Shown: positions 15,742 through 26,291, counted from the stretch's first letter. The stretch: DNA of 64,000 bases from Psychrobacter glaciei (GCF_014652895.1 NZ_BMZR01000003.1:456059-520058), one strand, 5' to 3'. Numbers and translations: made by a program. The notes: generated by a model not told the origin, from the sequence alone.

Positions 15742-18700
15742 TTAGCTGTAATGGAAATGTAAGTTGTCTTCGCTCAGCATGTTCTTTAACTGCTGCAAAT
15801 TATCATCGTTAGGGTAGACGCGCCAATGCTCGGATAGCCCCACATTAGCGATGCCAAATTCCTCATAAATGCTCAGTCCCAGTGGCAGACAATTATCATT
15901 AATGGAGGCGTCGGTATTGCTCAAAGCATTATTGGCATAACTTTGACTAGCACTATTTTGATTCATGTCATTTTCTAGCGCCAATAAATCATTGCCATTT
16001 TCATCAAACAGACTTCCGCCCATTGCAGCATCGTAACCACTATTGCCATTGAAGCTGCCACTTGGCTCGTCTTGCTCGTTGTCATAAGACATTTTTGGTG
16101 CTGGAATAATACTGGCTTGTGCAGACTTAAGTAATGGTTGCAGACGTGTCAGCAAATTAATATCGCTACCATGAATCTTAATACTGATTTTCTTCATCCA
16201 TCTTAAACGGGCATCTACCATACTCATCGCATTATCAAGGCGCGCAAACAGGCGTCCATCACGCTCACGGATGCTGCCTTTAATGATGACGACTTCATCG
16301 ATTTTCAACTGTTCTTTGACACGATTAAAGCGCTCTGCATAGCAGCTGACTTCCAGTCTTGAGGTTCCGTCATCTAAGATAATCACATTACGATTGCCAA
16401 AGTTGGCGATATCGATAATCAAACCTGCAAAATAGCAGCTGCCGTTATAGCCGGTATCCGTTAGCTTATCGAGACGTGTACCTGAGGTATAGCGTTTAAT
16501 TTCCTCTAAGTATTCATTGATTGGGTGTCCAGTTAAGTACAATCCTAACGTGTTCTTTTCCGCTTTTAGACGGTGCTTGTCACCCCAGATCAGCTCTGGG
16601 GTCATCACCAACGGTGGCGCGGCGACGACACCATCCATTTCACCAAACAAATCCATCATACCAATTTCACGGTTTTGACGGTCTTGTTCCGCAGCTTGCA
16701 CGGCACTTGGCAATTGACTCATTAATGCACCGCGAATCTCGTAAGCTTCATCGGCTGGCAAGTCAGGTCGTAAAGTTGCCGCAAAGTCATCAAAACAGCC
16801 AGCGTTTATCAGTCCTTCAAGGGTGCGCTTGTTGACCTTTTTGATATCGACGCGGCGGCAAAAGTCATACAAGTCTTTGAATGGGCCTTCACGTCTTCGT
16901 GCATCAACGATAGATTCGACCGCCCCTTCGCCAACGCCTTTAATCGCCCCCAAACCATAAATAATATTGGTCGGGGTATCAGCGACAAAATGCCACTCAC
17001 TGCGATTCACCGACGGATTAACGACGGTTAACTCAAAGTTTTCACGGCAGTCATTGATAAAGAACACAACGTTGTCGGTGTTGTTCATATCTGAGGTCAA
17101 TACCGCCGCCATAAACTCAGCAGGATAGTACTGTTTTAGATACGCGGTCTGATAAGCAAGCACGCCATATGCCGCAGAATGCGAGCGGTTGAAACCATAA
17201 CCGGCGAACTTTTCCATCAAGTCAAACACGCCACCAGAGGTAACTTCATCAATACCTTGTGCCGTAGCACCCGTGACGAAAATATCGCGCTGTTTGGCCA
17301 TCTCTTCAGGTTTTTTCTTACCCATAGCACGGCGTAGCATATCCGCACCGCCCAAGCTATAGCCTGCCATCACCTGTGAGATTTGCATGACCTGTTCTTG
17401 ATAGACAATAACGCCATTGGTGTTTTCTAAAATTGGCTCAAGGTTGGGATGGTCATAAATGACTTCTTCGCGACCATGCTTACGGTCGATATACATCTCT
17501 ACCATGCCTGCATCGAGCGGACCTGGGCGATACAGCGCACACATGGCGATCACGTCTTCAATGTTGGTCGGTTGTAATTTCGCCAGATACTTTTTCATAC
17601 CCATACTTTCTAACTGAAAGACGGCAGTAGTCTTAGCGTCTTGCAATAGCTTGTAGGCTTTTTTGTCATCTAGTGGCAAATCTTCTAAAACGAGCGCATC
17701 TTTGCCTTCTTTTGCACGGCGCAGGTTGATATTTCTGACAGCAGCATCAATCACGGTCAAGTTACGTAGACCCAAAAAGTCAAACTTTACCAGCCCAACG
17801 GCTTCAACGTCATCTTTATCAAATTGGCTGACGCGGTGACCTTCATCATCACAATAAATGGCGCTAAAATCCGTGATTCTGTGCGGTGCAATCAATACGC
17901 CGCCGGCATGTTTACCCACGTTCCGGCAAATACCTTCAAGCTTGATAGCCATCTCCCATACTTCGATGGCATCTTCATAATCCATATTATCAGGATTGGA
18001 AATTAAGTCTTTCAGCTGCGGCTCTTGCTCAAGCGCTTGACTGAGGGTAATCCCCGGTGTTTTGGGAATAAGTTTAGACATTTTACTGGCAAGGAAGTAG
18101 GATTTACTTTGCGCGCGTGCCACATCTCGTACCACTGCTTTTGCCGCCATGGTACCAAAAGTGATAATCTGCGAAACCGCTTCACGGCCATAAGTTTGCG
18201 CGACATAATCAATAACGCGGTCACGACCTTCAATACAAAAGTCAATATCGAAATCGGGCATTGAGACACGTTCAGGGTTTAAGAAGCGCTCAAATAATAA
18301 GTCGTAATGAATAGGGTCGAGGTCGGTAATATTGAGCGAATAAGCAACGAGCGAGCCAGCACCAGAACCACGACCGGGTCCAACGGGTACACCATTGGCT
18401 TTTGCCCAACGGATAAAGTCCATTACGATCAGGAAGTAACCGGGGAAGCCCATCGATAAGATAACTTCCAGCTCGTATTCTAGGCGCTCATCATATTTTT
18501 GGCGAAAGTCACTCCAGTTATCAGTACGTGCTTCAACGGGAAACAGCTTGTCCAATCGATTATTAAGCCCACGTACTGACTCCGCGCGGAAAAACGTTTC
18601 AATCGTCTCACCTTCAGGCACAGGAAAATCGGGTAGTACGTTAATACCCAGCGTCAAGGTCACATTACAGCGAGTTGCTAAGCGCAAGGTATTATCAATC

Positions 18701-19452
18701 ACCTGCGGAATATCAGCAAATAACTGCTGCATTTGCGCTTGGGTTTTTAGGTACTGTGCATCGGAATAAGTTTGCGGACGATTTTGGTCGGCAAGCACGT
18801 AGGAGCCTGCGATACAGACACGTGCTTCGTGGGCATCAAAATCATCTTGCTTTAAGAAGCGCACGTCATTATGCGCAATGATGGGGATATTGTGCTTAGC
18901 ACCTGAGTGAATAGCCTCCCGAATAAAAGTGTCTTCGCCTGAGCGATTGGTGCGCTTGATGGCAAAATATAAGCGATTAGCAAACTTTGCTTGCCACTCT
19001 GTCAGCAGCTCGTCGGCTTTTTCTGGCATGGAGCCGACCAGTGCCTGACCCACATCTGACTTTTCGGTGAGGAGCACAATCACGCCAGCGGCATGCTCTA
19101 AAATATGACTACGCTTAACGACCGGCACCCCATGATTGGCATCGTCGGCGCGACCTTCGGTAAAGCCGAGCGAGACGATACGAGTGATGTTTTGGTAGCC
19201 CTCGTTGTCCATTGCGAGCAGGGTGAGCCGTGTGTCTTCATTTTCCATGATGACTTCGCTGCCGATAATTGGCTTGATACCAGCACCTAGGCAGGCACGA
19301 TAGAACTTTACCGTGGCATAGAGATTGGACAAATCAGTTAATGCGAGCGCGCGCTGATTATCAGCCGCAGCGGCTTTCACTAGCGGCTTGATGCGCACGA
19401 TAGAATCGGTAATCGAATATTCGCTGTGAATGCCAAGGTGTACAAATGCCAT
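15742..19452 (-). CDS. dnaE: DNA polymerase III alpha subunit
   Basis: 1236 residues. It starts with a PHP domain (FVHLGIHSEYSITD), then the polymerase core with GPGRGSGAGSLVAY and the catalytic aspartates in PDFDIDF at 399-405. A helix-hairpin-helix region and an OB-fold (ILDDGTSRLEVSCY) follow. It is the replicative polymerase subunit. E. coli DnaE is 1160 residues; the extra length lies near the C-terminus, where an Asn/Ser/Asp-rich stretch (DNA about 15880-16100) interrupts the tau-binding region. First gene of the leftward dnaE-hpt-trmJ-cysE group. Confidence 0.97.
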   Translation of the reverse strand: MAFVHLGIHSEYSITDSIVRIKPLVKAAAADNQRALALTDLSNLYATVKFYRACLGAGIKPIIGSEVIMENEDTRLTLLAMDNEGYQNITRIVSLGFTEGRADDANHGVPVVKRSHILEHAAGVIVLLTEKSDVGQALVGSMPEKADELLTEWQAKFANRLYFAIKRTNRSGEDTFIREAIHSGAKHNIPIIAHNDVRFLKQDDFDAHEARVCIAGSYVLADQNRPQTYSDAQYLKTQAQMQQLFADIPQVIDNTLRLATRCNVTLTLGINVLPDFPVPEGETIETFFRAESVRGLNNRLDKLFPVEARTDNWSDFRQKYDERLEYELEVILSMGFPGYFLIVMDFIRWAKANGVPVGPGRGSGAGSLVAYSLNITDLDPIHYDLLFERFLNPERVSMPDFDIDFCIEGRDRVIDYVAQTYGREAVSQIITFGTMAAKAVVRDVARAQSKSYFLASKMSKLIPKTPGITLSQALEQEPQLKDLISNPDNMDYEDAIEVWEMAIKLEGICRNVGKHAGGVLIAPHRITDFSAIYCDDEGHRVSQFDKDDVEAVGLVKFDFLGLRNLTVIDAAVRNINLRRAKEGKDALVLEDLPLDDKKAYKLLQDAKTTAVFQLESMGMKKYLAKLQPTNIEDVIAMCALYRPGPLDAGMVEMYIDRKHGREEVIYDHPNLEPILENTNGVIVYQEQVMQISQVMAGYSLGGADMLRRAMGKKKPEEMAKQRDIFVTGATAQGIDEVTSGGVFDLMEKFAGYGFNRSHSAAYGVLAYQTAYLKQYYPAEFMAAVLTSDMNNTDNVVFFINDCRENFELTVVNPSVNRSEWHFVADTPTNIIYGLGAIKGVGEGAVESIVDARRREGPFKDLYDFCRRVDIKKVNKRTLEGLINAGCFDDFAATLRPDLPADEAYEIRGALMSQLPSAVQAAEQDRQNREIGMMDLFGEMDGVVAAPPLVMTPELIWGDKHRLKAEKNTLGLYLTGHPINEYLEEIKRYTSGTRLDKLTDTGYNGSCYFAGLIIDIANFGNRNVIILDDGTSRLEVSCYAERFNRVKEQLKIDEVVIIKGSIRERDGRLFARLDNAMSMVDARLRWMKKISIKIHGSDINLLTRLQPLLKSAQASIIPAPKMSYDNEQDEPSGSFNGNSGYDAAMGGSLFDENGNDLLALENDMNQNSASQSYANNALSNTDASINDNCLPLGLSIYEEFGIANVGLSEHWRVYPNDDNLQQLKNMLSEDNLHFHYS

Positions 19453-19675
19453 AGAGGACTCTTACTAGTACGATCAAAGGGGAATTAGCTACTAAGGAAA
19501 TAAATTTATTATTATCAATGCTTTATGTTGACTTTTGGAAGAGGATAAGACGTCGATAGCCATATTTATTCATTTTAGATTTAGCTGTTAATAATAGCAT
19601 TATTTGGCACAGACAACCACTGATTCAGGGGTATCAAATTGAATTGAGTGTTTTTGACAAGGGGTTTCATCATAC

Positions 19676-19716
19676 AAAAAACCCTTCTATATCATGGTGA
19701 TATAGAAGGGTTTTTT
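19676..19716 (-). terminator. Strong terminator after AGCS permease gene
   Basis: A perfect 19-bp stem (19676-19694 with 19698-19716), a 3-nt loop and homopolymer A/T flanks. It lies 25 bp past the permease stop codon and separates the hydroxyproline operon from dnaE. Confidence 0.93.
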
Positions 19717-19741
19717 GTATGGGATAGCACTGATAGTTTAA

Positions 19742-21190
19742 TTAACGCTTATCATATTTATCACTATAGGCTATCCAGAAGTCTGCGTTTTCAACGCCTG
19801 CTTTTCTAGGGTCAAAGATAGGATCGAGTCCCAGCTTCATTTGCTCGTCGTAGTCTTTTAGCACTTTTAGCGCCGTTTTACTGAGTAATACGATGGCGAT
19901 GAAGTTAAGGTAACACATGCTGCCAAAACCAATATCACCTAGCGCCCACATCACGCCAACAGATTGCATGCTACCAGTAAAGCAAACTATTAAGAATATT
20001 ATTTTTAATAATGGTTTTAAAACAGGGTAGCGCAATTTACTGTCTAAGTATACTAGCGTGGTCTCAGCAATATAGTAATAAGCAATCAAGCAGGTAAAGG
20101 CAAACAAGAAGATGGCGATAGCGACAAAGCCACTTCCATATTGGCTAAACACCGTCGAGACAGCGGCTTGGGTAAATGCCGTGCCCGCTTCGATACCTGG
20201 CATATTTTCGACCAGAGTCAAGCCCTCTTCTGGAATGACATTATACATACCAGTAGATAAAATCATCAATGCAGTAGCGGTACAGACAACAACCGTATCG
20301 ATATAGATAGAAAAACTCTGTACCAAACCTTGCTTGGCAGGATGAGAAACCTCTGCAGCTGCTGAGCTGAAAGTAGCTTCGCCTGCACCAGCAACGTTAG
20401 AGAATACCGCACGGCGAACACCCCAAGATATGGCTAGACCGACGATACCGCCAAACACAGCATCCATACCAAACGCACTTTTGAAAATAAGAGCGAACAT
20501 AGCAGGTAAGTTTGAGGCATTGAAGGCTAAGACGATAACCATCATCAAGATGTAACCAATGGCCATGAAAGGCACAACTTTACCAGCAAAACTGGCGATT
20601 CGTTTCACACCACCAAAGATAATAACAGCTAGCATAGCGACGATAATTAACCCTGTCACAGCAGGTGAGATGTTAAAGGCGGTATCGAAAGAATCAGCGA
20701 TGGTATTGGCTTGTACGCCGGGCACCAAAACGCCATAAGAAAGACAAGTCACCGTAGCTACTAAAATAGCAAAGGGTTTCATCTTTAGGCCGCGCTCGAT
20801 ATAAAAGGGTGAGCCGCCACGATACTGGTCATCAACGGTATGCTTATAAACCTGTGCAAGGGTAGACTCAATAAAGGCGCTAGCACCGCCAAGCAGACCC
20901 ATGACGATCATCCAAAAAACGGCACCAGGACCACCCGCTGCGATAGCGGTGGCAACCCCTGCAATGTTACCAACACCAATGCGACCTGATAACGCCATAC
21001 AAAAGGCTTGGAATGAGCTAATGCCTTGGGTTGAGGTTTGTTTGTCAAACAACAGCCTAACCATTTCTTTGAGATAGCGAAACTGGACACCGCGAGTCAT
21101 CACGGTAAAATAAATGCCGACACCGAGTGCCAAATAAACTAACGCATCGCTCCATATATAGCCGACGATGGTATTAATAATCGCTTCCAT
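19742..21190 (-). CDS. Amino acid:sodium symporter (AGCS family)
   Basis: 482 residues with about 11 membrane segments. AGCS hallmarks are FQAFCMALSGRIGVGNIAGV, GGPGAVFWM and VFSNVAGAGEATFSSAAA. Known members take up alanine, glycine or related amino acids with sodium. Because it is the last gene of the hydroxyproline degradation cluster, 89 bp after the aldehyde dehydrogenase, hydroxyproline or proline uptake is the likely role. That is an inference from context only. Confidence 0.9.
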   Translation of the reverse strand: MEAIINTIVGYIWSDALVYLALGVGIYFTVMTRGVQFRYLKEMVRLLFDKQTSTQGISSFQAFCMALSGRIGVGNIAGVATAIAAGGPGAVFWMIVMGLLGGASAFIESTLAQVYKHTVDDQYRGGSPFYIERGLKMKPFAILVATVTCLSYGVLVPGVQANTIADSFDTAFNISPAVTGLIIVAMLAVIIFGGVKRIASFAGKVVPFMAIGYILMMVIVLAFNASNLPAMFALIFKSAFGMDAVFGGIVGLAISWGVRRAVFSNVAGAGEATFSSAAAEVSHPAKQGLVQSFSIYIDTVVVCTATALMILSTGMYNVIPEEGLTLVENMPGIEAGTAFTQAAVSTVFSQYGSGFVAIAIFLFAFTCLIAYYYIAETTLVYLDSKLRYPVLKPLLKIIFLIVCFTGSMQSVGVMWALGDIGFGSMCYLNFIAIVLLSKTALKVLKDYDEQMKLGLDPIFDPRKAGVENADFWIAYSDKYDKR

Positions 21191-21279
21191 GGCCTTACTT
21201 CCCTGTAAATATGTGACTAAAGGCTTAAATCATTTAAGCTGTTGTTTTAATCGATGACTGTACTGACTGAATACGTTTG

Positions 21280-22776
21280 CTAATTAACCAGCCAAATGGT
21301 TTTGGTCTGTGCGTATTGTGCTAAGGCTTCTAAACCATTGTCACGACCGCCAAACCCTGATTGCTTATAGCCGCCAAATGGCGTGGTGATATCACCTTCT
21401 GAAAAGCCATTAATAGAGACCGTGCCTGCTTTAATGGACGATGCCACACGATAAGCGCGCTTGATGTTCTGTGTATAAAAAGAAGCGGCGAGTCCATAGT
21501 TGGTTTCATTGGCTAATTTGATGGCTTCTTCCTCCGTCTCAAAGCTTGTCACCGCAAGCAAGGGTCCAAAGACTTCTTCTTTAAACAAAGTCATATCGGC
21601 TGTAACATCATCAAAAATAGTCGGCTCGATATACCAGCCACTGCCCATGTCGTCATGAATGTTGCCACCTGCAACGATCGTTGCACCTTCCTCTTTAGCT
21701 GTCTTAAGATAATGACAAACCTTGTCAAAATGCGCTTTTTCAATCATAGGACCAATAGCCGTGTCGACATCGTAAGGTGAGCCGACTTTCCAACCTTTCA
21801 GACCGTTTTTTAGTTGCTCAAGTAACGCTTGTTTTTGACTGCTGTGGACTAATAAGCGTGAGCCGCAGCTACAGTTTTCACTCATATTCCAAAACGCGGC
21901 CGATAAGATATCGTTGATCGCAGCATCATCAAGTACGGCATCATCAAAGACGATTTGTGGGCTTTTACCGCCGCATTCTAAGACGATTTCTTTTAGATTG
22001 CTTTGCGCCGAATACTGTAAGAACAGACGTCCGACCTCAGTCGAGCCAGTGAAAGATACCATGTCAACATCCATATGTTGACCAAGCGCCGCGCCGACAT
22101 TTTCACCAAGACCGCAGACCATTTGCAGCGCTTCTCTGGGCACGCCAGCTTCATAGGCAAGCTCAGTTAAACGGTAGGCAGATAAAGAGGTCAGCTCAGC
22201 AGGTTTAACAATAACGGAGTTGCCCATAATAAGAGCAGGGGCGACTTTCCATGCGTACATTTGGGCTGGGAAGTTCCAAGGTAATACCGCACCAACGACA
22301 CCAATGGGCTCTTGTACGATAAGTCCTAAAGCTGCGTTACCTGTCGGTGCGACTTTGCCAAATACCTTATCAGCGGCCTCGGCATACCATTCAAAGGTCT
22401 CAATAGTCGCTGGCATGTCAGTGTTTAAGCATTCGGTAATTGGCTTACCTGCATCCACACAATCTAATGCTGCCAGCTCCTCGACGTGCTCATGCATGAG
22501 TGTACACCAGCGCTGCATAATAGCCTTGCGCTCAGCAGGAGCCAGACGACGCCATTCACCGTTTTCAAAAGCATCGCGAGCGACTTGCACGGCAGTATCG
22601 ACATCATCGCTAGTACCTGACGCAATTTGACCGATAATACTATTATCAATGGGCGTGTAATTGTCTAAAGTAGCTTCTGATAGGCCATCCGCTGCTATTA
22701 AGTGACCCACCCATAATTGCTGCTGTTTTGCTGCTTCAAATACTTGTTGTTTGGTGGCTTGTTCTTTAGTGCTCAT
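21280..22776 (-). CDS. Aldehyde dehydrogenase, probably 2,5-dioxovalerate dehydrogenase
   Basis: 498 residues. ALDH features are PWNFPAQMYAWKVAPAL, FTGSTEVGR, the general base Glu267 (LECGGKSP) and the catalytic Cys302 in NCSCGSR, where the family usually has GQxC. The nearest families by eye are the gamma-glutamyl-aminobutyraldehyde type enzymes. In this operon the expected substrate is alpha-ketoglutarate semialdehyde, the last step of hydroxyproline degradation, giving 2-oxoglutarate. The second Cys (304) close to the nucleophile is unusual. Substrate assignment rests on the neighbours. Confidence 0.88.
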   Translation of the reverse strand: MSTKEQATKQQVFEAAKQQQLWVGHLIAADGLSEATLDNYTPIDNSIIGQIASGTSDDVDTAVQVARDAFENGEWRRLAPAERKAIMQRWCTLMHEHVEELAALDCVDAGKPITECLNTDMPATIETFEWYAEAADKVFGKVAPTGNAALGLIVQEPIGVVGAVLPWNFPAQMYAWKVAPALIMGNSVIVKPAELTSLSAYRLTELAYEAGVPREALQMVCGLGENVGAALGQHMDVDMVSFTGSTEVGRLFLQYSAQSNLKEIVLECGGKSPQIVFDDAVLDDAAINDILSAAFWNMSENCSCGSRLLVHSSQKQALLEQLKNGLKGWKVGSPYDVDTAIGPMIEKAHFDKVCHYLKTAKEEGATIVAGGNIHDDMGSGWYIEPTIFDDVTADMTLFKEEVFGPLLAVTSFETEEEAIKLANETNYGLAASFYTQNIKRAYRVASSIKAGTVSINGFSEGDITTPFGGYKQSGFGGRDNGLEALAQYAQTKTIWLVN

Positions 22777-22887
22777 TTTTCTAATCCTTATCTGCTAAGT
22801 TTGATGCCATCGATTCGAGATTTGAATACGGCATCAAATTTAGCATTGGTTATCCTTAACATTGTTTTTACTAAGCTGAGCTGAGTG

Positions 22888-23769
22888 CTATTTAGACAGT
22901 AGGGCTAAAAACTCTGCTTTTTCATCTTCTGGCATGTCAGTTAGAGGCACGCGAACTGAACCAACATCCATGCTGCCGTTTAAACATCCCGCTTTGGCTT
23001 TTTGATTGTAGTTGCCAGATTCCATAGAATGGATAGCAGGATAGATCTCACTCATAATTTGCTTGGCTTTATCCCAGTCGCCTTGCTGGGTGGCGTTAAA
23101 TAATGCGACTTGCTCTGCTGGGAAAACGTTCGCTGCGCCTGCGATCCAGCTTTTCGCACCCCAAAAGAAGAAATCAACCGGCTGATCATCACAGCCACAA
23201 ACCACCTCAAAGTCATCAAAATTAGCTTGTAGCATGCGTAGCGCATGACTAAAGTCGCCGCTGCTTTCTTTTACACCGACGATGTTAGGATGCTTAGCTA
23301 GATGAGCAACAGTGTCAAATTCAATGGCAACGCCAACACGAGCAGGGAAGTTGTACATAATAATCGGCAGCTCACTAGCATCCGCGACTTTTTCGAAGTG
23401 AGCGATGATGCCATCTTGCTCGGGCAAACTATAAGGGGTGGCAGACAGCATCAGGCCGTCATAACCTAAGACTTTGGCTTGTGCGGCAAGCTCAATAGAG
23501 TGATCAGTCGATAAGCTGTTGATACCAGCAATCAGAGTGACTTTATTTTCAGCGCCTTTATTTTTTGCGGCTTCAGCGATAGTGGTCAATACCAGCTCAC
23601 GCTCCGCTGCCGAAAACGTATAGTACTCACCTGTAGTACCGCAAGCAACGATACCAGCTACGCCTTTGTCGATAAAGGCTTCGACCAGTGTCGTTAATTT
23701 TTGCGCATCAACGTCGCCGTTATTGTCGAAAGGGGTGACGATTGGGACTAAAATTCCATTTATGTTCAT
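22888..23769 (-). CDS. DapA-family deaminase, pyrroline-4-hydroxy-2-carboxylate type
   Basis: 293 residues of the DHDPS/NAL (TIM-barrel) superfamily. GTTGE (44-48), Tyr139 in MYNFPAR and the Schiff-base Lys167 in GVKESSGD are present. In hydroxyproline clusters such a protein deaminates 1-pyrroline-4-hydroxy-2-carboxylate to alpha-ketoglutarate semialdehyde. Here it lies exactly between the D-hydroxyproline oxidase and the aldehyde dehydrogenase genes. True DapA (lysine synthesis) is less likely because of the operon. AAGGATAGTCTC precedes the ATG. Confidence 0.88.
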   Translation of the reverse strand: MNINGILVPIVTPFDNNGDVDAQKLTTLVEAFIDKGVAGIVACGTTGEYYTFSAAERELVLTTIAEAAKNKGAENKVTLIAGINSLSTDHSIELAAQAKVLGYDGLMLSATPYSLPEQDGIIAHFEKVADASELPIIMYNFPARVGVAIEFDTVAHLAKHPNIVGVKESSGDFSHALRMLQANFDDFEVVCGCDDQPVDFFFWGAKSWIAGAANVFPAEQVALFNATQQGDWDKAKQIMSEIYPAIHSMESGNYNQKAKAGCLNGSMDVGSVRVPLTDMPEDEKAEFLALLSK

Positions 23770-23873
23770 GAGACTATCCTTATTGGGGTTGATATTGTTG
23801 GTGATTTAATGGGTAATGATTCAATGATGAATCGGTTGATTTTTACTTGGTTCATAACCGTTCGATAAGCACC

Positions 23874-25121
23874 TTATTTAAAGCGGGCCAGTTGATACGG
23901 TTTTGGATCGATCGTATGGTCTTCATCAAAATAGTATTCGGCAATCATTTGCGCACTAACGACAGCTTGCGTTAAGCCTAAATGCTGATGCCCAAAGCTT
24001 AAAAAGACGCGCTCGATTTTGTCGATGACTGGCAAGGAGTCTGCGGTCGATGGACGAAACCCCATCCATGACACGCTATCGCTAGCATCTAACGGCGCTT
24101 TTAACATAGGCTGCGCTTGTTGTAATAGCATATGTGCACGCTGCATATTGGCAGGCGCGTCAAGTCCTGCGTACTCCACCGTACCCGCCAAACGTAGGCC
24201 GTCTTGCATCGGAGTCATGACAAAGCGTCGATCCAAACTCGATACGGGGATCTGTAAGCGCGCGCCTTCATGAGGTAGCATTAAGTGATAACCACGTTCG
24301 GTATCTAAAGGGATGTTGACGCCCGTTAATTGCTTGGCCAAGGCTTTAGAGTGGGCGCCTGCTGATAGCATCACTTTGGACGCTGTCATGTCACCTTGAC
24401 TGGTGGTCAAATGAATACCATCTGCATCATTGGTCGCTGCAAGGACGCTACAATGTTCAATGACATGACCGCCCAATTGCCTAAAGATATCGTGAAGTTG
24501 ATTGATAACGGCTTTTAAATTGGTGATATGTCCTGTATTTGGGAAAAATAATGCTGCTAACTGGTTGTCTTGTAAGGCAGGCTCACGCTCTAATAAATCC
24601 TCTTTGCTCAGCAGCTCATTGCTCACATCAATGTCATTGAGACGCTTACCGTGTGCTGTTAGTAGCTCAAGACTACTAGGCTTTTCAACCGTTAATAATG
24701 AACCTTTCACCTGCACCCAATCGCCCAATTGCCACTGATCAGCAAAACCTTGCCATGCTTGCAGGCTGTTTTGATTTAAGCTTAACAACGCTTGATGAAT
24801 CCGCTCAAATGGCTCAGGGCGCATATTCATGAGCAATTGCATTGCCCAAGGCATCAAACGCGGCAGATAGCGCCAGTCTATGCGCAGCGGTCCAGTCGGA
24901 TTCAATAACATGGCGGGTACATGACGGAGCATGCTCGCATCAGCAATGGGGAATACTTGCTCGGTAGCGATATGACCGGCGTTACCTAATGATGCGCCTT
25001 GACCCACTTTATTGGCGTCCAGCAGTGCGACCTTTACGCCTCGCGCTTGCAATGTCACCGCAGCCGCTAGACCGATAATGCCGCCACCAATGATATGCAA
25101 GTCGACGTTTGAGGTAGTCAT
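23874..25121 (-). CDS. FAD-dependent D-amino acid (cis-4-hydroxy-D-proline) dehydrogenase
   Basis: 415 residues of the DadA/DAAO family. The N-terminal FAD motif GGGIIG (12-17) is followed by VALLDA, and the C-terminal part has a conserved GHQHLGLTQAV segment. It oxidises D-amino acids, passing electrons to the membrane chain in DadA-type enzymes. Next to hydroxyproline epimerase, its expected substrate is cis-4-hydroxy-D-proline, forming 1-pyrroline-4-hydroxy-2-carboxylate. A D-Ala dehydrogenase role cannot be excluded from sequence alone. Confidence 0.88.
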   Translation of the reverse strand: MTTSNVDLHIIGGGIIGLAAAVTLQARGVKVALLDANKVGQGASLGNAGHIATEQVFPIADASMLRHVPAMLLNPTGPLRIDWRYLPRLMPWAMQLLMNMRPEPFERIHQALLSLNQNSLQAWQGFADQWQLGDWVQVKGSLLTVEKPSSLELLTAHGKRLNDIDVSNELLSKEDLLEREPALQDNQLAALFFPNTGHITNLKAVINQLHDIFRQLGGHVIEHCSVLAATNDADGIHLTTSQGDMTASKVMLSAGAHSKALAKQLTGVNIPLDTERGYHLMLPHEGARLQIPVSSLDRRFVMTPMQDGLRLAGTVEYAGLDAPANMQRAHMLLQQAQPMLKAPLDASDSVSWMGFRPSTADSLPVIDKIERVFLSFGHQHLGLTQAVVSAQMIAEYYFDEDHTIDPKPYQLARFK

Positions 25122-25210
25122 AATTTTTCTCGCTTACGTTCGTCGATTAAGCACTCTTGATAGTGTTTACGCGTTTATCAATAAATATGTCACTTAATAA
25201 GTTAAGCCAC

Positions 25211-25256
25211 TTCATAAATCAGGTCATTTCATAAATCAGGTTATTTCATAAATAAT
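25211..25256. repeat. 17-bp tandem repeat between epimerase and oxidase genes
   Basis: Two full copies of TTCATAAATCAGGTYAT (25211-25227 and 25228-25244) and a partial third (to 25256), lying between the hydroxyproline epimerase stop and the oxidase start in an otherwise ordinary operon gap. Confidence 0.8.
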
Positions 25257-25268
25257 GCTACGACCTCG

Positions 25269-26291
25269 TTAAGACGGGATGCCCCATTTAAAAGGATCGT
25301 CTTCTTGCACAATGAGTGTGGTCTCGGCACAAACATAAGCATGACCACGAATCGTTGGGATAATGGTCTGTGCAGGATAAGCCGTACCAGCTGCATTATT
25401 GAGCTTAGTACTAAGATCGGTATTCAACTCAGTATTAAGCTCAGTTGCATGCTGATAACTGCCAGTGAATACGCTGCCGACTATGCCTTGTTGCTGCCAA
25501 AGTTGTTCAGGTGCTAGACGGTTATCAGCCGCTAAGCAGGCAAGCTTGGCACTAGTACCGGTACCACAAGGAGAGCGATCGTAAGCTGAACCTGGGCATA
25601 AAACGAAGTTTTTACTATCGACTTGGTCATCATCGCTATCGGCAAACAACTCGATGTGGTCAATCTCGCCGCCGTTTTTGCCGGTGATATTAGCAGCGAT
25701 TAGTGCTTGCTTAATTTGCATGGTTACTTGAGTCAATTTTTCGACATTATTTGCTTGAATGTCTTGTCCATGCTCACTGACTAAAAAGAACCAGTTGCCA
25801 CCCCAAGCGATGTCGCCACGGATAAGCCCTAATTCAGGAACGTGAACGTCAACTTGCTTTTTATAACGGTAAGAAGGGACGTTTTGTACACTACAGCTGC
25901 CATCATCATGTAAGGTTGCTTTAACCAGACCGACAGGAGTCTCTAGCCAGTGCACGCCTGCCGATATCTTTCGTTGATAAGCCAATGAGACGATAACGCC
26001 AATCGTGCCGTGTCCGCACATGCCTAAATAACCAGCATTGTTAAAGAAAATAACGCTCGCTGTGGCTTTAGGATTGGTAGCAGGGAAGAGTAACGCACCG
26101 ACAAGAACATCATTGCCGCGTGGCTCTAAGATGATACTTTGGCGCAGATGATCGAAGTTTTGTTTGAAGTATTGCAGCTTATCTTGAAGAGTGTCGCCGA
26201 CGAGTTCAGGAAAGCCGTCATAGACCATACGAGTGGGCTCACCGCCCGTATGCGAGTCAATAATTTTAAAATTAAATAATATAGAAGACAT
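25269..26291 (-). CDS. 4-hydroxyproline epimerase
   Basis: 340 residues of the proline racemase superfamily. Both catalytic cysteines are present: Cys92 in MCGHGTIG and Cys242 in SPCGTGTSA, which separates racemases and epimerases from the Ser/Thr-type dehydratases. It converts trans-4-hydroxy-L-proline to cis-4-hydroxy-D-proline, the entry step for the cluster downstream. An unusual insertion of four tetrapeptide repeats (TxLN/S type) lies at about residues 283-298, encoded by four 12-bp units. First gene of the operon, and divergent from the AraC-type regulator. Confidence 0.93.
   Translation of the reverse strand: MSSILFNFKIIDSHTGGEPTRMVYDGFPELVGDTLQDKLQYFKQNFDHLRQSIILEPRGNDVLVGALLFPATNPKATASVIFFNNAGYLGMCGHGTIGVIVSLAYQRKISAGVHWLETPVGLVKATLHDDGSCSVQNVPSYRYKKQVDVHVPELGLIRGDIAWGGNWFFLVSEHGQDIQANNVEKLTQVTMQIKQALIAANITGKNGGEIDHIELFADSDDDQVDSKNFVLCPGSAYDRSPCGTGTSAKLACLAADNRLAPEQLWQQQGIVGSVFTGSYQHATELNTELNTDLSTKLNNAAGTAYPAQTIIPTIRGHAYVCAETTLIVQEDDPFKWGIPS
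25398..25445 (-). repeat. Four 12-bp coding repeats in epimerase gene
   Basis: Units 25398-25409, 25410-25421, 25422-25433 and 25434-25445 each encode TELN or a one- to two-residue variant (TDLS, TKLN). They are in frame, so the array adds 16 residues between conserved strands. Confidence 0.85.
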
